Shown here: positions 47,460 to 59,518 of the stretch, piece after piece
Position numbering within the stretch: the first letter of the stretch is position 1
Layout of the letters: every line of letters starts with the position of its first letter
NCBI RefSeq assembly: GCF_000218685.1
Contig: NW_006763301.1
Span: forward strand, 806,001 to 870,000
Length of the DNA: 64,000 nt
From: Serpula lacrymans var. lacrymans S7.9
Taxonomy: Eukaryota > Basidiomycota > Agaricomycetes > Boletales > Serpulaceae
Direction of reading: 5' to 3'
Program-made: the position numbers and the translations under genes
Notes under the pieces: model-generated
What the model saw: the letters and a program-made list of their open reading frames with translations, nothing else
What the model was told of the DNA's origin: nothing
Database searches by the model: none

Positions 47460-48701
47460 ATGTCCCCGTCGAGTACTATAGCAGTAGTCGCGTCTAGGGC
47501 CGTACAAAATTTGAGAAGTGAGTTCCTGTTGCGATAAGAATTGATGTATATTTGCTGACAACTGCGAAACCAGTCGTAACTTCTGTTTTACAAGGTTTGG
47601 CCATATCGTTGACCGTTTTCAGGCTTTGGTATCGGATACGACTACAACGAGCTTGGTGGGAGGATGGATGGGCTGCGATAGCCCTTCTATGGGGTACCTT
47701 GTTTTTGATCGCTGACTGGGTGTATCTGACATCGCCCAGTACGTTCTTCCTCTCTGAAGTATTTTATACACTAGAAGATGTCTTAATCAAAGCTTGAAAT
47801 ATATCTTTCATAGGTGGAAACACGTCCTTGGCAGCTTATTGGGTGTATATGTTTTCTTTCACATGTGTTCTCTGGTATGTGGAACAGTCTCTGGGATTGA
47901 CTTGTCCGTTCACCTATATCATTATGGTGTGAAGGGCGGTGCGCATGAGTCTTGTGTTTTCAGTAGTACGGATGATGTCTCCTTCACCACTACGGCGACG
48001 TCTCGCTTTCGGAATTGGCGGACTTTTCGCGATGATGTGGGTGGGTCTGCTTGTGCAAAAGGTATATATGTGTGGTCATATAATCGGCTGGCACAAGACT
48101 TGCCACTTGATGCGGCCCATGGTGATAGTTGAAGTTGGTTGTAAGTATCTTGCGACTTTTTGGTCTCAGTCTCTCACCGCGACCTCGCTGTATCTGTAGC
48201 TGACTGTATATCAGACACAATCTTGGTCGTCATACCACTTCGATTACTATGGCACGTCAACTTGCCTAGACAACAACGTAGAATGATTCTATCTCTCTTC
48301 TCTTCAAGTATCGTGATATCTTTGGGTTCAATCCTTCATGCAGCCGCTCAGATAACTTGTCTGTATTCTCTGATTGGTCCCGCGTCAAATTTTGAGGTTT
48401 GTGGAAACAAAACTACATGTGCGACTTAAAGTATCTGATAATGCTATTTTAGGTTGCATTATCTATGATCGTGTGCAATCTCCTAGTTGCTGTAACATCC
48501 GTGTACCGTGTTTTTCGAGACGAACTGGACATGTTTGATGGAACCAGCGAGGAAACTAGGGACACGAGCGCGGCATCACAACTCACTTCCATTGACCTCA
48601 ATCATCTCACGTCTGAGATGACTCAGGGTTGGACGCTGGCTTCTTCTTCATATGCATCTGATGAACCTCCTTCAAACGTTTCCAACAAACCACCAGACTA
48701 G
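47460..48701 (+). CDS. Rhodopsin-like multi-pass membrane protein, paralogue 2
   Basis: Tandem paralogue of the gene at 44937. First exon MSPSSTIAVVASRAVQNLR, phase-1 intron, then VTSVLQGLAISLTVFRLWYR and RAWWEDGWAAIALLWG. A further exon reads AAYWVYMFSFTCVLW, and the Trp-splitting intron leads into AVRMSLVFSVVRM. Then LLVQKVYMCGHIIGWHKTC, ADCISDTILVVIPLRLLWH, NLPRQQRRMILSLFSS, and FEVALSMIVCNLLVAVTSVY. The polar tail ends at 48701. I saw no frameshift; apparent stops at 47936 and near 48130 fall in introns. About 340 residues. Role unknown; the match to paralogue 1 is strong along its whole length. Confidence 0.8.
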
Positions 48702-49633
48702 GTGATCGAACAGTCTTTTTGTTTAACACCTTCAAAGGAAACGGTGGAAGGAAAATAATCGGACGTCGATGTAACGATGAGTGGTATTCGGATTTACATT
48801 GCGGGGGTGCGGCCCAAATCATATCATTCGGGGCCGTGAACAAGTGTCGAATTCTATATTGTGTTGTATCATATGTACCTAAACTCTCTTATAATTGTAG
48901 TGATACCTTGAAACCACGCTGTCAAAATGGGCCAACCATGGGAAGATTTTGTGCAGAGGCGGCCCAAAACGCTGGGTAACTCGATATCACATGGCTCTTT
49001 CGGAATTGTAGGGAGATCATATAGTTAATCAAACCTTGCATGACCTTGGCCAATAAGAGGGTACGGCGCCCAACCCTGTGGTTCTGAGTCCAAGGGCGCT
49101 AAAATGAGTAACCCGAGTGTTGTACTGATCTGATAGACTGATATTGGCATAGCGTACTGGAGAGATTTTCATAGGGGTTATTTTCTTTTTATACTGTATC
49201 TGAACCGCTGTTCTAATACAGTCTGCATCCATCGATCATAGCATTACACCTGCCTTCGTACCCGTGACATACATCCGCGACATGAATTTGCCATCCAATT
49301 TCCACAAGAAGTCCAGGAACTCTGCCGTCGCGGCTCAATTGTCAAGTAGCGCCATATCCCTGTACAGAACACTGTCGCAAGCAACACTGGGCGGTAATAA
49401 TAGCGGTCAAACGTAGCTATCTAAGTAACGAGCAGCTGCCATCCTAGCATGCTGCACTTCAGTAGTTATACAAGTTTCTGTACCCAGGATAAGCGATACA
49501 AAATACGAACTCAAAAGAACCTGTAGACAACTAGAATAACAGGTCCACCGTCCGTCGCCCTGATTTCAACCACCCAGGACGCTGTTATTTCTTTATTTCA
49601 CAATGTATGTCGTGATTGGGACATGATACTCTG
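48702..49633. other. Convergent intergenic region between paralogues 2 and 3
   Basis: About 930 bases between two gene ends that face each other. Short frames only. No repeat, RNA gene or transposase motif seen. Confidence 0.4.
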
Positions 49634-50876
49634 CTATGGCTCCACCGTTGGAACACTGTCACTATCGGATGCAGACTTGACCGCTTGTGGATCAGCAGTC
49701 GATGTGTAGCTCGCACTTGGATGGCTCGTGAGTTGCTCTAGGTCAACTGTCGTGAACAAGATCGTGTGCGTGCCGACGGACCCATTTCGATGCCCAACGT
49801 CTATATCTTCGCCATTGCGAATCACGCCATAAAGATAGGTCACGATGACCAAAAGATTACAGATGATCAAAGAAAGGGCGATCTATTTTGACGCGATTTA
49901 TTTTCCCACCACAGAAAGGTCCAATGAATAATAAAGCGTACCTCGAGCTGACCCGTTATAGTCTGCAGGCTCACGGCAGGTTTAATGACAAAGATGATGT
50001 GAATAACGCAAACGAGTGTGATTAAGACACTGCTTGAAAAGACAGATAAAATCAGTTTGCGCTGGTTCTTTGGCAAGTTGACATTCCGCAGAAGACGAAT
50101 CGGTAAAGCAACCAACAGTGCATCTGAAACGACGTCCGCTAGAATATAACAGCATATAAAAACTGGAGCAGAGACAGTAGTGAGCTGATTGTTGTACTCA
50201 CTAACGACTTGCAGTATGGCAACCGAAGAAGCCAGACGGCACTGGGCCGTAGATGAATCGTACCAATCTATATTATGTCCACATAGATAAAGCTTCTGCA
50301 CGAGTAGTGCAACCCACATCAAAGCGAAGAGTACTGATGAACACAGGGCTAGGTAACGTATCCTGAGTGCCGGTGGGGCTAGGCGCACAATTGATACCAT
50401 GATGCTCATACGAGCAAACCTTCACCAGATTTGAACAGGGACGTTGGCTAATAACGAGGACACTGACCATAAACACGTAGTGAATGTAGTCACAACACCC
50501 CAGTCAGCAGTAATGTGCAACATCTTTGATTCGCCTGATGGCGAAACTGTTCTACATAATGAGATATTAAGTTAATCCAAATAAACTGACACGTACCCTG
50601 CCCATCCGTTATTATCCACACACAAACCAAACTAATGCAGAGTGACAGCAAAGCGATCGCAGCCAGTCCATCGTCCCACCAAAAACGCCGTTTTCGAACG
50701 CGATACCATAGCCTAAAGGTAGTGGTCATTATAGCACACGCGTGGAAAACGGTCACCAAGACTGAAATGTAGAATCTTCAGCAGCTTAATGGGCCGGTAC
50801 CCCCCCACCACGGTACACTTGACTTGGGTAAGCACTCACTCCTCGTAGTTGTTACGGATGCACAAGGCAAACTCAT
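49634..50876 (-). CDS. Rhodopsin-like multi-pass membrane protein, paralogue 3 (inverted)
   Basis: Same family as the genes at 44937 and 47460 but on the other strand and more diverged. The start at 50876 gives MSLPCASVTTTR, then a phase-1 intron (as in the other two), VTVFHACAIMTTTFRLWYR and RFWWDDGLAAIALLS. The Trp codon before FARMSIMVSIVRL is split by an intron at the same place. Then LLVQKLYLCGHNIDWYDSS, a Cys, ADVVSDALLVALPIRLLRN, NLPKNQRKLILSVFSS and, after an intron, IALSLIICNLLVIVTYLYG. The polar tail ends at 49634. A plus-strand AAATATAG at 50958-50965 (minus CTATATTT) may be its TATA box. Confidence 0.8.
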
Positions 50877-51793
50877 CTTGAGTGGAGAAGGCTGGATGTC
50901 GCGATCAGAGCTTGGAGGAACGAATAGCCAACTGTGAATATCTGGAGAGAACTAGACATAAATATAGCGCCTTGGTAAGATCTGGAGAATTTTAGCACTG
51001 AATAATAAGTATTAGTATATATGGATCGTGGAAGTATCCTGAGTGGTTGAGGCGTTGGCACGGCTACGTATACGGTCGAATGCTGCATTAGCCACGGTCG
51101 GACGTTTTCCTCGATTTGTCACGACCTTGTGCTGTTACGTTAAGTGCGCATAAAAACGCCTTTGAACGAAACGTTAAAATATCCGACGAGGCTTGTCGGT
51201 GCCAATGCTGCTTTAGGCATCGTGGAGTCATAGTACTATACGACGTTCGGGTTGACCTGATTCTATTAGCTGTGTTGTTTCGCGCGCGGCATCAGAATTT
51301 GACGAAAGACTAGCACCAGTTAGCAGGCAGTGTGATATCTATTACAAGTCTCACATCCACCTTATGTTTCGTAGTAAAATCGGGTGCAATCGCAAGGATA
51401 AAATAAGGGACAACCATGGGCAATAGTATTTAAGCACACCAGGTGGTGGGACTGTGAACAAGTAAGTTACCGCGGAACGCCAGAGTTTCGGATACTTACA
51501 CGGCCTGAGCTGCACAAGACAGACATAGCTTGGATTACCCAGGGACTTGTATGATGGCATCCCTTGCCATACTGTACGCGACGATACACACCTGATCATG
51601 ACCCGGAATGCGAAGCCCGTGGTGTACTACCTGTCACTATCATACACTTCAGTTTACTTTGCCATATGGGTATGAGAAGAAACTTTCATTAGGGTATACA
51701 GTAGTACGTATATGTTGAAGTGGATTAGCAACAAGAACATTTTACAAGATGCGACATCCGATTATCGAGGAAAGGTACCAGCGACGGCAAAAA
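50877..51793. other. Intergenic, no gene recognised
   Basis: Promoter side of paralogue 3 and 3' flank of the second peptidase gene. A GAGTGGTTGAGGCGTTGG run at 51037-51054 resembles a tRNA A-box but does not fold (see rejected). No other feature. Confidence 0.4.
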
Positions 51794-54700
51794 TCAAAAC
51801 TTCGCCGCAGGTAAATCACCCCACTCGACTAGAGGCCTCGGGTCTCTAGAAGTGCTCAGAGAAGACTTGAAAGCCTTGCTATCTTCGATATAGGTTGCTC
51901 CCTCGAGGAGGCCCTGTTCAATATCCTCGGCTTCAGGAAATTGTCCTACCAAAGCAGGGATCTTTCCTAGAAGCTCCTGTGACACATTCGGCGCTGTCAT
52001 CAACTCGGTAAAAACACCAGCCCAATATTTCCCAAAGTCGTTAGTGGTTGGCAACTGATCACCAAGCTCTTCTCTCCATGCCCCGTGTTCTAGTACGACC
52101 CCAGCAGCCTTGGCCAGGCCCTCGAATGCATCTGCAGCTGCGACACTAACCTTCTTTGGGCGAGGTCTGCGAGAACGTAAGTGGACTGAGATTTTTGACC
52201 GCGATGGGGACGCAGGGTCCACGTGAGACTGGAATAGCGAAAGTACATCTTCTTTGTTGACGTCCTTCAGTACATTCAGGTTCGTGTCCACTATACGTTG
52301 AAGAGATTGAAACCTGATAAGCGACCAGAAGTTGGGGAATGGTGCTTAACTCACATCTAAAGAAGTCTAAATATCCTGAATCTATATGCGCCCAATACCT
52401 GTTTGTTTCCTCAACCAGGTTTTTCACAACCTCCTCCCATTTCTTCTGCAATCCTTGTTTTTGCTCTTCAAAGGTCTTCGGTTCCATATTCTTGATGAAA
52501 GCCCTCATACTAACCAAAAAGGCCTCCACTCTCTGTTCAAGGTATGTAGGATTCCTCTCGCTTTGAACAACGATCCGTAAACCAAAATCAGCCGATCCAG
52601 GCAGTACCCATGTCGAACAGAATACGACATAACCAAGCTGCTCTTTTGTCCGGAGTACGTTGAAGGCAGGTTCACTCAGAATCTGTTGAAGAAGAGAGCC
52701 AATTACCCGCAGGCGAGCATCGTTGCGATCGCCGATATGGACATAGTAAGTCAATGCGGAATTCGGCTCGTTGGGGTTAGGCACAGGTAAAGTCCACACG
52801 AAATTTGAAGCTAATAAGGCGTAAGCATGGGTAACATGACTTGGAAACATGCCAAACACCTTTGGGAGGAATGAGGGCCCTATCAACGACTTCATCTAAT
52901 GGCAAGGGAGCTGGATCGAGTATCTTCTCTCCCATTGTGGCCAAGCCAATAGCCTCCTATAAGTAGTAATGTGTTCCGTTATTGCAACATTTATCCCTTG
53001 GAATGGTACTTACGTCCTTGTACATGTTACCCGCCACTAACATACGGATATTCAGTTGAGATAACATTTCCTTGGCGTGCATTTGTATATCCTGCACCGT
53101 TACACCTACATATTTTGATGTTAAGCATTGGCAATTTAAGTGAGGGAAAAAAAGAAAAGCGCACGAGGAACCTCTGGAAGTTTTTCTTCCAGAGTCCATT
53201 GTTGATTTTCCAAGAGATAGCGCCCGTAATAATCTGATAGTCTGTAAGTCTGGCCAAGGAAGAAGTTTCCCCAATCCCTCTCGATCTGCGATAAGAGGGA
53301 TGAGTTTTTTTTTTTTTCACTCGGCCCTTACTTGTCCGACACTCGCCTGCTCTTTGACAACCTCAAGCCGATCAGCTCGGACTTCCAAGGTTTTGACTCT
53401 TTCCAGAACATGCTTGGCAAGGACACCTAGTTTGTCGTTGTATCCATTCAGTGTGACCCACAGTCCGAGGGAGTGTGAGGCAAAACCGTACGAGAGACCG
53501 GCGAGCGACGCATCGTAAGAGAACTCAGTCAAAGAGTCATTCACGAGATCGGAAAAGATACTGTAAAACATTGTCAGATAGCCCTCCAGGGATTAGGTCC
53601 TAACTGTGCTCACCGTGTCAGAACAGCAGCACGTGGAGATGCGTTCGCTAGTGGGCTATAAAGCTAGAATATTACAGGCCACACGCCGTCAATAATAAGG
53701 GGTGACGTACCTCCGAAGCTCGATAATGACAGTTGCCTTAGGCAGCCAGAATTGATCATCTTTTTTATACCAGACCGTCGATAAGGGCGTCTCGCGAATT
53801 AGGTGAGGACGTTTGATAGTCTGTTGATGACAAGAATACTGTCAATGTAGCGGCTTATCGCGTAAAAGTGAGTAACTGACCTCGGAGACAACACGTTTCT
53901 CCACGTTCAGGTTCGTCGGTATGAACTGATTTGGTCCCGGCAAATAAAGTTCGGGTAAATCGTTTTTGCCCTTTGCCTAAATCAATCCATCAGACTATCA
54001 TTTGGTCGCGGATCCGTGCGTGACATACCTGGATTACGAAATCTTCTTGCCACCTTTCTACTCGGTACGGGGTACCATACCATGGTTCTGTCTTCCAAGT
54101 GGCATCTTTCTGACCGATACGTTCATGATCCTCTTTCCGTGCCATGAGCACCACTCTTCCCTGGTCGATTGTCAACCCGTTTAAGATGTCGTTTACCTCT
54201 TTTTCCCCGTTTCCGCCTTGATCCCATTCCCACGTCAATTGTGGGGCACTGACGGTGAGTTCTGTAGGCACTGGCCACACCATTTGCTGCGAAAGCCACA
54301 CAGCATAATCATCCGGATTCCGTTTTGCCGAAAATTGGAAGTTAGTATTGGAGAGCGCGCTTATCTCGGCCTGATACCAAGCTGGGAAAGTAGATGAGCG
54401 GAGCAATGACAGATATTTGAATGTGGCCAAGACTATGGACCGATAGTTTTCTAGAAAACAGTCAGAATCGATTAAGAAGCGAGAGCAATGAGCCTGAGCT
54501 TACGGAATCCTTGCTCCGTCATGTGTATCGTCACTTTGAACATGCCAAATCCTCTTGCTAGGCTTTGACTTCCAGAATTCAGTGAAGTAACCCAACCTTT
54601 GTTCTTCAGGTATGAATGAAGCGACCCAGGGCCTTCGTGCCCAACAAAATGTGCCAGGAAGTTCGTAGGCTTGTATCGCCACAAAGGAGCTTGATAGTCC

Positions 54701-56276
54701 AAAGGGAAGGAAATTTCGACAGCATGAAATCTCATGATCGTTTGCACAGAAACCAAGGTCTAAGAACAATGTCAATGAACAGTTAGCTATAGTACACAGA
54801 TGGGAACATACACCCATTTCATTAGGTCCAAAGGGATGATCGTTGATCATCGGAGTTGGGTCCAGACCGCGATTCGAGATCGGCGAAAAGAGCTTGGAGA
54901 CCAAGTCTGACAACTCGTCCAATGATTCTTGGGGACAGTGGATTATGACACGAGATATACTGAAGTAGAATTCTCTCGACATACCTTTACCAATAACACA
55001 TAATCTCATTCTACCTGCACAGTATTCCTTGCTCCACCATTCGACCAGGCGGCGGCGGGTCTCGCGGCCAACAGCGCCTCCATCAGCATCTGCCTCACTA
55101 CTTATAGACACGGTTGAAAGAGATGGAGAGGGTACACGAGATGATACGGGGGTAGGAGAGAGACTATCATTGGCAGAAGAAGTACCATTCACCGCTTTAG
55201 CTGTCCCTGCGTCATTCAACTGACCCTTCGCCTTGAGTTCTTTGCCGGCCTTGGACAAACTTTCTCTATTCCCACTTCCGAACTTCTTCCACGGATGGCC
55301 ATCTTTTGTTAGCTCCTTGTTGAGTTGGAAAATTCGCCACATGTCAGCCTGGTGATTCTTCTTGTGTTCAGAATCGACAGCATTGAGTTCACGCGACGTG
55401 CAAGAGGGAGAAAACAGAGGACAGTGAAAGAATGCTGCGAAACGAGTGAGCGCGGGTGCTAGAGCGGGAGTAGCGACGCTGAAATAGTAGTTCGTGTTTG
55501 AAGTCGACGTGAAAGCATTGGACGAGCCGTTATTTTTCGATAAGAACTTTAAATACTTGAGATTTAATCAAGAACATTAGAAAGGTGAGCACGTACTTCT
55601 GAGTATTCGTTCTCGCGAGGAAATTGCTCTGTACCCTGTTGTCTTGTGAGATATGTTTAATCACTGTATTCAGGTCACTCACCATAAATAGCAGATGTTC
55701 GCAAAAGTGTGCCATCCCTGGCATGTCATCCTATGGAATAGATGATATCAGTAATGGTTTTCAGACATGTTAGTGTTAGCTGTGGAGCTAATACGGAAGT
55801 GAAAGTGCCTAATGACGTGCCACCAACCAACAACAACATTTCCATCAAACGAAAACGTTGACGTTTTGTTATCTCAGTCACGGTAGAAGCTTCGAGTAAC
55901 TCAGAGGTGGGACCTCAAATTCAATTCGAGATTAAACACTCACAGGATCGTATAAATGGCCGACGGCGACGTCCAGACTAGCAGCTGCGGTATCAGCCTT
56001 CGGATCATGTATGACAGTGGCATGTAATCCGTTTTCGAGCTTTATGACTCGGTATTCCTTGTCGTCTGACTGAGATTTCTCGATAGCTTTTGAGAAAATT
56101 GAGTAGGGTGGTATTGCCTGCCGGCGCTGAAGTTGAATCCAGTCCGCTTGAATATTGTTGGCAGATTTCATGACAGAGCGGCAAGGTATGCGAAGGCGAT
56201 AAGTGTTATTCCTAAAGACTGGCCTTGAGAAAGGAAAGGAAGAGAAGAGAAATGGGACTCTTGAATAATAAACCAT
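51794..56276 (-). CDS. M16A metallopeptidase, insulin-degrading-enzyme / Ste23 type (copy 2)
   Basis: Paralogue of the gene at 20283. The ATG at 56276 opens MVYYSRVPFLFSSFPFSRPV, hydrophobic and basic without acidic residues until about residue 45, which suggests mitochondrial or secretory targeting not seen in copy 1. Then IPPYSIFSKAIEKSQSDDKE, YRVIKLENGLHATVIHD, the zinc motif MAHFCEHLLFM followed by an intron at the same point as in copy 1, LNKELTKDGHPWKKFGSGN with a Ser-rich insert, [47 protein letters not shown], and the C-terminal [15 protein letters not shown]. It ends DLPAAKF at 51794, shorter than the end of copy 1. The catalytic motif is intact; roughly 1,080 residues. Confidence 0.92.
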
Positions 56277-58098
56277 GCACTGCAAACAATGGCGTGTCCA
56301 AAGCCGTAAAACTAGCTGCCGTAACTATTTGGACCGACCAAGGAAATGCGCGCCACCTGCCACCGCGGTGAGGACCTCGACAGTCAAAATGAAAACCACC
56401 ACCGCTGCTGTCCGCATACCTTCCCAGTCCTCATTAATATCGGCACCCTCATAAATACACATGTCGTTTGGTCATATCTGTATGTCTCGATGTTAAGCCA
56501 AACCTCCACGAAATGTCTGCTTTCAAAGCAGTGTATCAAGAGACAGATCAGAAGCTCAAGTAGCCTGGGTAATCGTGGCCGAGCTCTTACGCATTCTCGT
56601 CCAGCGGCTGTATCAGATCGAGGGAACCAGTCACTGTGAGTACCTGTTAGAGGTCAAAGATCCTGAATAGCCATTATTTTTCTCATCCATCCTTTCATTT
56701 GTACTATTTCAGCTATCAGCTATCATTGGATCGTTGGTTGCCTCGGAGATTACTACTTACAGTGAGCTCTTGCTTGGTTTATCCGTTACGAAATATGTGG
56801 TTGTGAACCAAGCATCGTATCTGGTCAGACGTCGATTTCATGGCTTCTCCATCCTCATCGGTAGCAAAGGCTCGCGGCCTCAAAGATATCCATTCCGGAA
56901 TCTTGCAGCAGCAGTCATATTGGGCCTCTTCTTTCGTTCTCTGCGCACCTGCGAGGTCATCGTGTCTGTTTGTAATGAACAGCAAGATGTGCAAGCTAGT
57001 ATGAGAAATGTGAGAAATTTCATATCTTTCACAATTATTCCCCTAGACGGCAGTGTTATGCGTTTGCTATGCAAAAAGCGTCGCTACTTCTAGTGGGGAT
57101 TCACACCGGGTGGTGTAAGCTTTACCACTTCATCGTTCACCTGATGGACAGCCAAGTTTTCCTCTTTCTACATGGAGATTTGGCTCTGAGACCAAGTTCA
57201 GATATGCGCATGGTTCCAATGCACAAGTCAGATACTGATACGTCTCACAACACACCATTTAACAATAACAGAACTCATCACTCTACACTGCCACAGTTCG
57301 TTAGAATGGCCCACTAGGTTTGTTTTTCGAACCTCTCTTTTTCCGCTTATCTCAGTACGTTTTTCCAGTTTTTTAGCAGTAGAGTCGTTTGTGCCTTGGT
57401 AATCAAGTGCTCATTAGAATCGATATGTGTTTCGATTGCCAAGGGGACAACCTCGGTCTCTTGTTTTTTCAAGCGAGTCATCACTCACGGAGCTCTGCAC
57501 GAAGAATCGATGTTGTTCAGTCCTGGGGTGAGCTAATGTGAGCTGACCCTCGGCAATATTTGTAATGGAGCCCAACTTGTTCTTTTATCTATTCTACTCA
57601 AAGTCCCGTCAAGGAACCAGCTTATTATATGGCATATATGGTCTTTTCTGCTGGACGCTTCGACCTTCCTCAGCTAGAGACCCGGACTCTCTGTCGATAA
57701 GTCTACAGGACTAGTGGAACCATGCTATGTTGTGGCTGTATGGCCTTTCATGGATAGAACGGGGCTTATTTTCGACGCAGATCTCCCCCGAGTGTATTTA
57801 GAACTCGAGATACTGGCGCTCTTGTTCATTTTTGAAGCTACCCATCATGACAGAGAGCGCGTACAACTCCATCTACAGATAACATTACTAAGTGAACCAT
57901 GACAGCATCTCTTGGATCATAGACCTGTATACCCTCAATTGCAGCCTCCTTTTGTGCAGCAGGATCACCAATTGCGTGTTACTCATGGTGTTGGAAGGCT
58001 ATTGGATGGGTTTCAAAACTGACACACAGAACAGGTTAATCAACAGTGTAGTAGAGTATAAAGGCAGGAGCAGGTTCAGGATCAAATGATTCAATGCC
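56277..58098. other. Intergenic, about 1.8 kb, no gene recognised
   Basis: Starts as the promoter side of the second peptidase gene. A 119-codon plus frame (56734-57093) and a few shorter ones show no recognisable motif. This is the transition from gene-rich DNA to the repeat region. Confidence 0.4.
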
Positions 58099-58135
58099 CC
58101 CCATACACTTGCCATATATTGGCAAGTGCATGGGG
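58099..58135. repeat. Hairpin-forming inverted repeat
   Basis: Arms of 16 bases (CCCCATACACTTGCCA at 58099-58114, TGGCAAGTGCATGGGG at 58120-58135) pair with one mismatch around a TATAT loop. Too short for an element by itself; it may be the core of a palindromic MITE remnant or an LTR regulatory palindrome. Confidence 0.75.
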
Positions 58136-58214
58136 ACAGGGGTTAATGCCAGAGGCAGACACTTGAGGGAGGGCCTAGACAACACATTGACATGTCACCT
58201 GGGTCCTCCCTTGA

Positions 58215-58256
58215 GTGGTGGTGGTGGTGGAGGAGGAGGAAGAGAGGAGGTGGTGT
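58215..58256. repeat. GGT/GGA purine-rich microsatellite, block 1
   Basis: Run of GTGGTGGTGG changing to GGAGGAGGA. The first of three such tracts around the solo LTR. Confidence 0.7.
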
Positions 58257-58465
58257 AGAAACTAGGAACACTTAGCACTACAATAATATCACATCAGTGT
58301 AAGAATAACAACAAATAGAAAACTGATAACATACCCTCAGTTGTAGCCAGACCAACTGAGGGGAAAAGTAGAACAAGAACAACTATATATGAAGAAAGGA
58401 GAAACAAGTCATGTCTAATTTGAATATATTGTTGTATCGCAAACCCTATGTTTTCTATCCCAACA

Positions 58466-58593
58466 GGTGGTGGTGGTGGCAGAGGTGGAGGAGGGGCGGT
58501 GGTGGTGCAAGGAGGTGGTGGTGGTGAGGTGGTGATGGTGAAGAAGTGGAGGTGGAGGTGGTGCAAGGAGATGGAGGAGGTGGTAATGGAGAG
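58466..58593. repeat. GGT/GGA purine-rich tract, block 2 (LTR target)
   Basis: About 128 bases of imperfect GGT, GGA and GAAGTGG units. On the minus strand it would encode Pro-rich runs such as TSPPPPPCTTTAPPPPL, but no gene context supports that. The solo LTR at 58594 was inserted into this tract, which resumes as GAGAGGAGGAGG at 59448. Confidence 0.7.
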
Positions 58594-59447
58594 TGTAAGG
58601 ACCATTTATATTTTCTTATTTTCTTATCTTTTTGTTCCATGTCTTGGTTCTCAAACACTTTCCCTGTTACACCTCTGGCTCTAGGGCTAGAGGTATCCTT
58701 TGCTATCTTGCTTCTCATAGCCCTCACAGGCTTTCTTAACCATCATTACCACTTCATATCGCAGATCAGAGACTGGGTAGTACTCCCAGCCAGCCAGCAC
58801 AATGGGTAAGGACTGGTGGTAGAGATCTCACCAACCTGTAGAAATTATATGTAAGCGAACTTTGGAGCTTCGCCCGAAGATTTACTCTGTGATTATAACT
58901 GGCTTTTTGTGGCCACCATTGTTCTTTCACATGTTATTTACATATGTTTGTTATATAAGAAGCATGTATTTACGTTGTTACGGCATTCATTTGCCAAAGG
59001 AATCCTTCTCCCGTGCCCTGAGGGACCAAATATCCAACACAACCGGCTTCAAGCCCCATCAGTGCCTGGAGATGTTAATAGACACTTTAGTCAGGATCAT
59101 ACCTCATCATGAGGATACGGTTCCTGAATATGTGTGACAATACTTATTATTAGTACATTCTCTCACCTGCTGATTAATCCCTGAAGTCGTACAATAATTA
59201 TTCTTTTTCTTATAAGATAGTTTCATCCTCAGACCACTTTTCTTTTATTCTACTTCTGGTCTGAGAGATAGACAATTAGCTATAAAAACCCTACATACTC
59301 ATGTATTGTTCTTTAGCTTTTTATTACTTGAATTACCTGCTATAAACTCTAGCATCTGTCGACCTCAAAACTCATCGTACCTCTTACTCCCTGTAAGTGC
59401 AGTAGGAGACAGGTATTATTTTTGTTATAGTTTAACGTTGCCTCACA
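58594..59447 (+). mobile_element. Solo LTR, copy A, with target duplication GAGAG
   Basis: An 854-base unit starting TGTAAGGACC and ending GTTGCCTCACA (TG...CA termini). It is flanked by exact 5-base direct repeats GAGAG at 58589-58593 and 59448-59452. It has a CTATAAAA promoter-like box near 59279. There is no internal coding region, so it is a solo LTR left by recombination between the LTRs of a retrotransposon. Compared with copy B it carries about 200 extra bases around 58835-59040 and lacks a block of about 50 bases near its 3' end. The element class (Ty3/gypsy is likely from the 5-base duplication) is inference. Confidence 0.85.
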
Positions 59448-59482
59448 GAGAGGAGGAGGAGGGGGGGTGGTGGTGGTGGTAT
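59448..59482. repeat. Purine-rich tract, block 3
   Basis: Continuation of block 2 on the other side of the solo LTR (GAGAGGAGGAGGAGG then GGTGGTGGT). Joined with block 2 minus one GAGAG, it restores the tract before insertion. Confidence 0.65.
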
Positions 59483-59494
59483 TGTTGAAGTTCA

Positions 59495-59518
59495 TCAGTT
59501 CAAACAGGTTTGAACTGA
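59495..59518. repeat. Perfect 11-base inverted repeat
   Basis: TCAGTTCAAAC and GTTTGAACTGA pair exactly around a 2-base spacer (AG). It could be a factor site or a small hairpin; no element boundary was identified with it. Confidence 0.65.

Noticed and set aside
51028..51100. tRNA-Leu/Ser-like A-box (GAGTGGTTGAGGCGTTGG) with a weak GGTCGAATGC B-box
   Set aside because: The following bases form no anticodon stem and no acceptor stem could be paired; the B-box is degenerate.
20283..56276. Mating-type (pheromone/receptor) locus, suggested by Ste23-type peptidases and multi-pass membrane proteins
   Set aside because: The membrane proteins do not show Ste3 features, and I saw no CaaX-type pheromone precursor ORF. 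Presence of M16 peptidases alone does not mark the locus.
58294..58727. Proline-rich minus-strand frames across the purine tract
   Set aside because: They are the translation of a microsatellite interrupted by an LTR; no start context or exon structure supports a gene.
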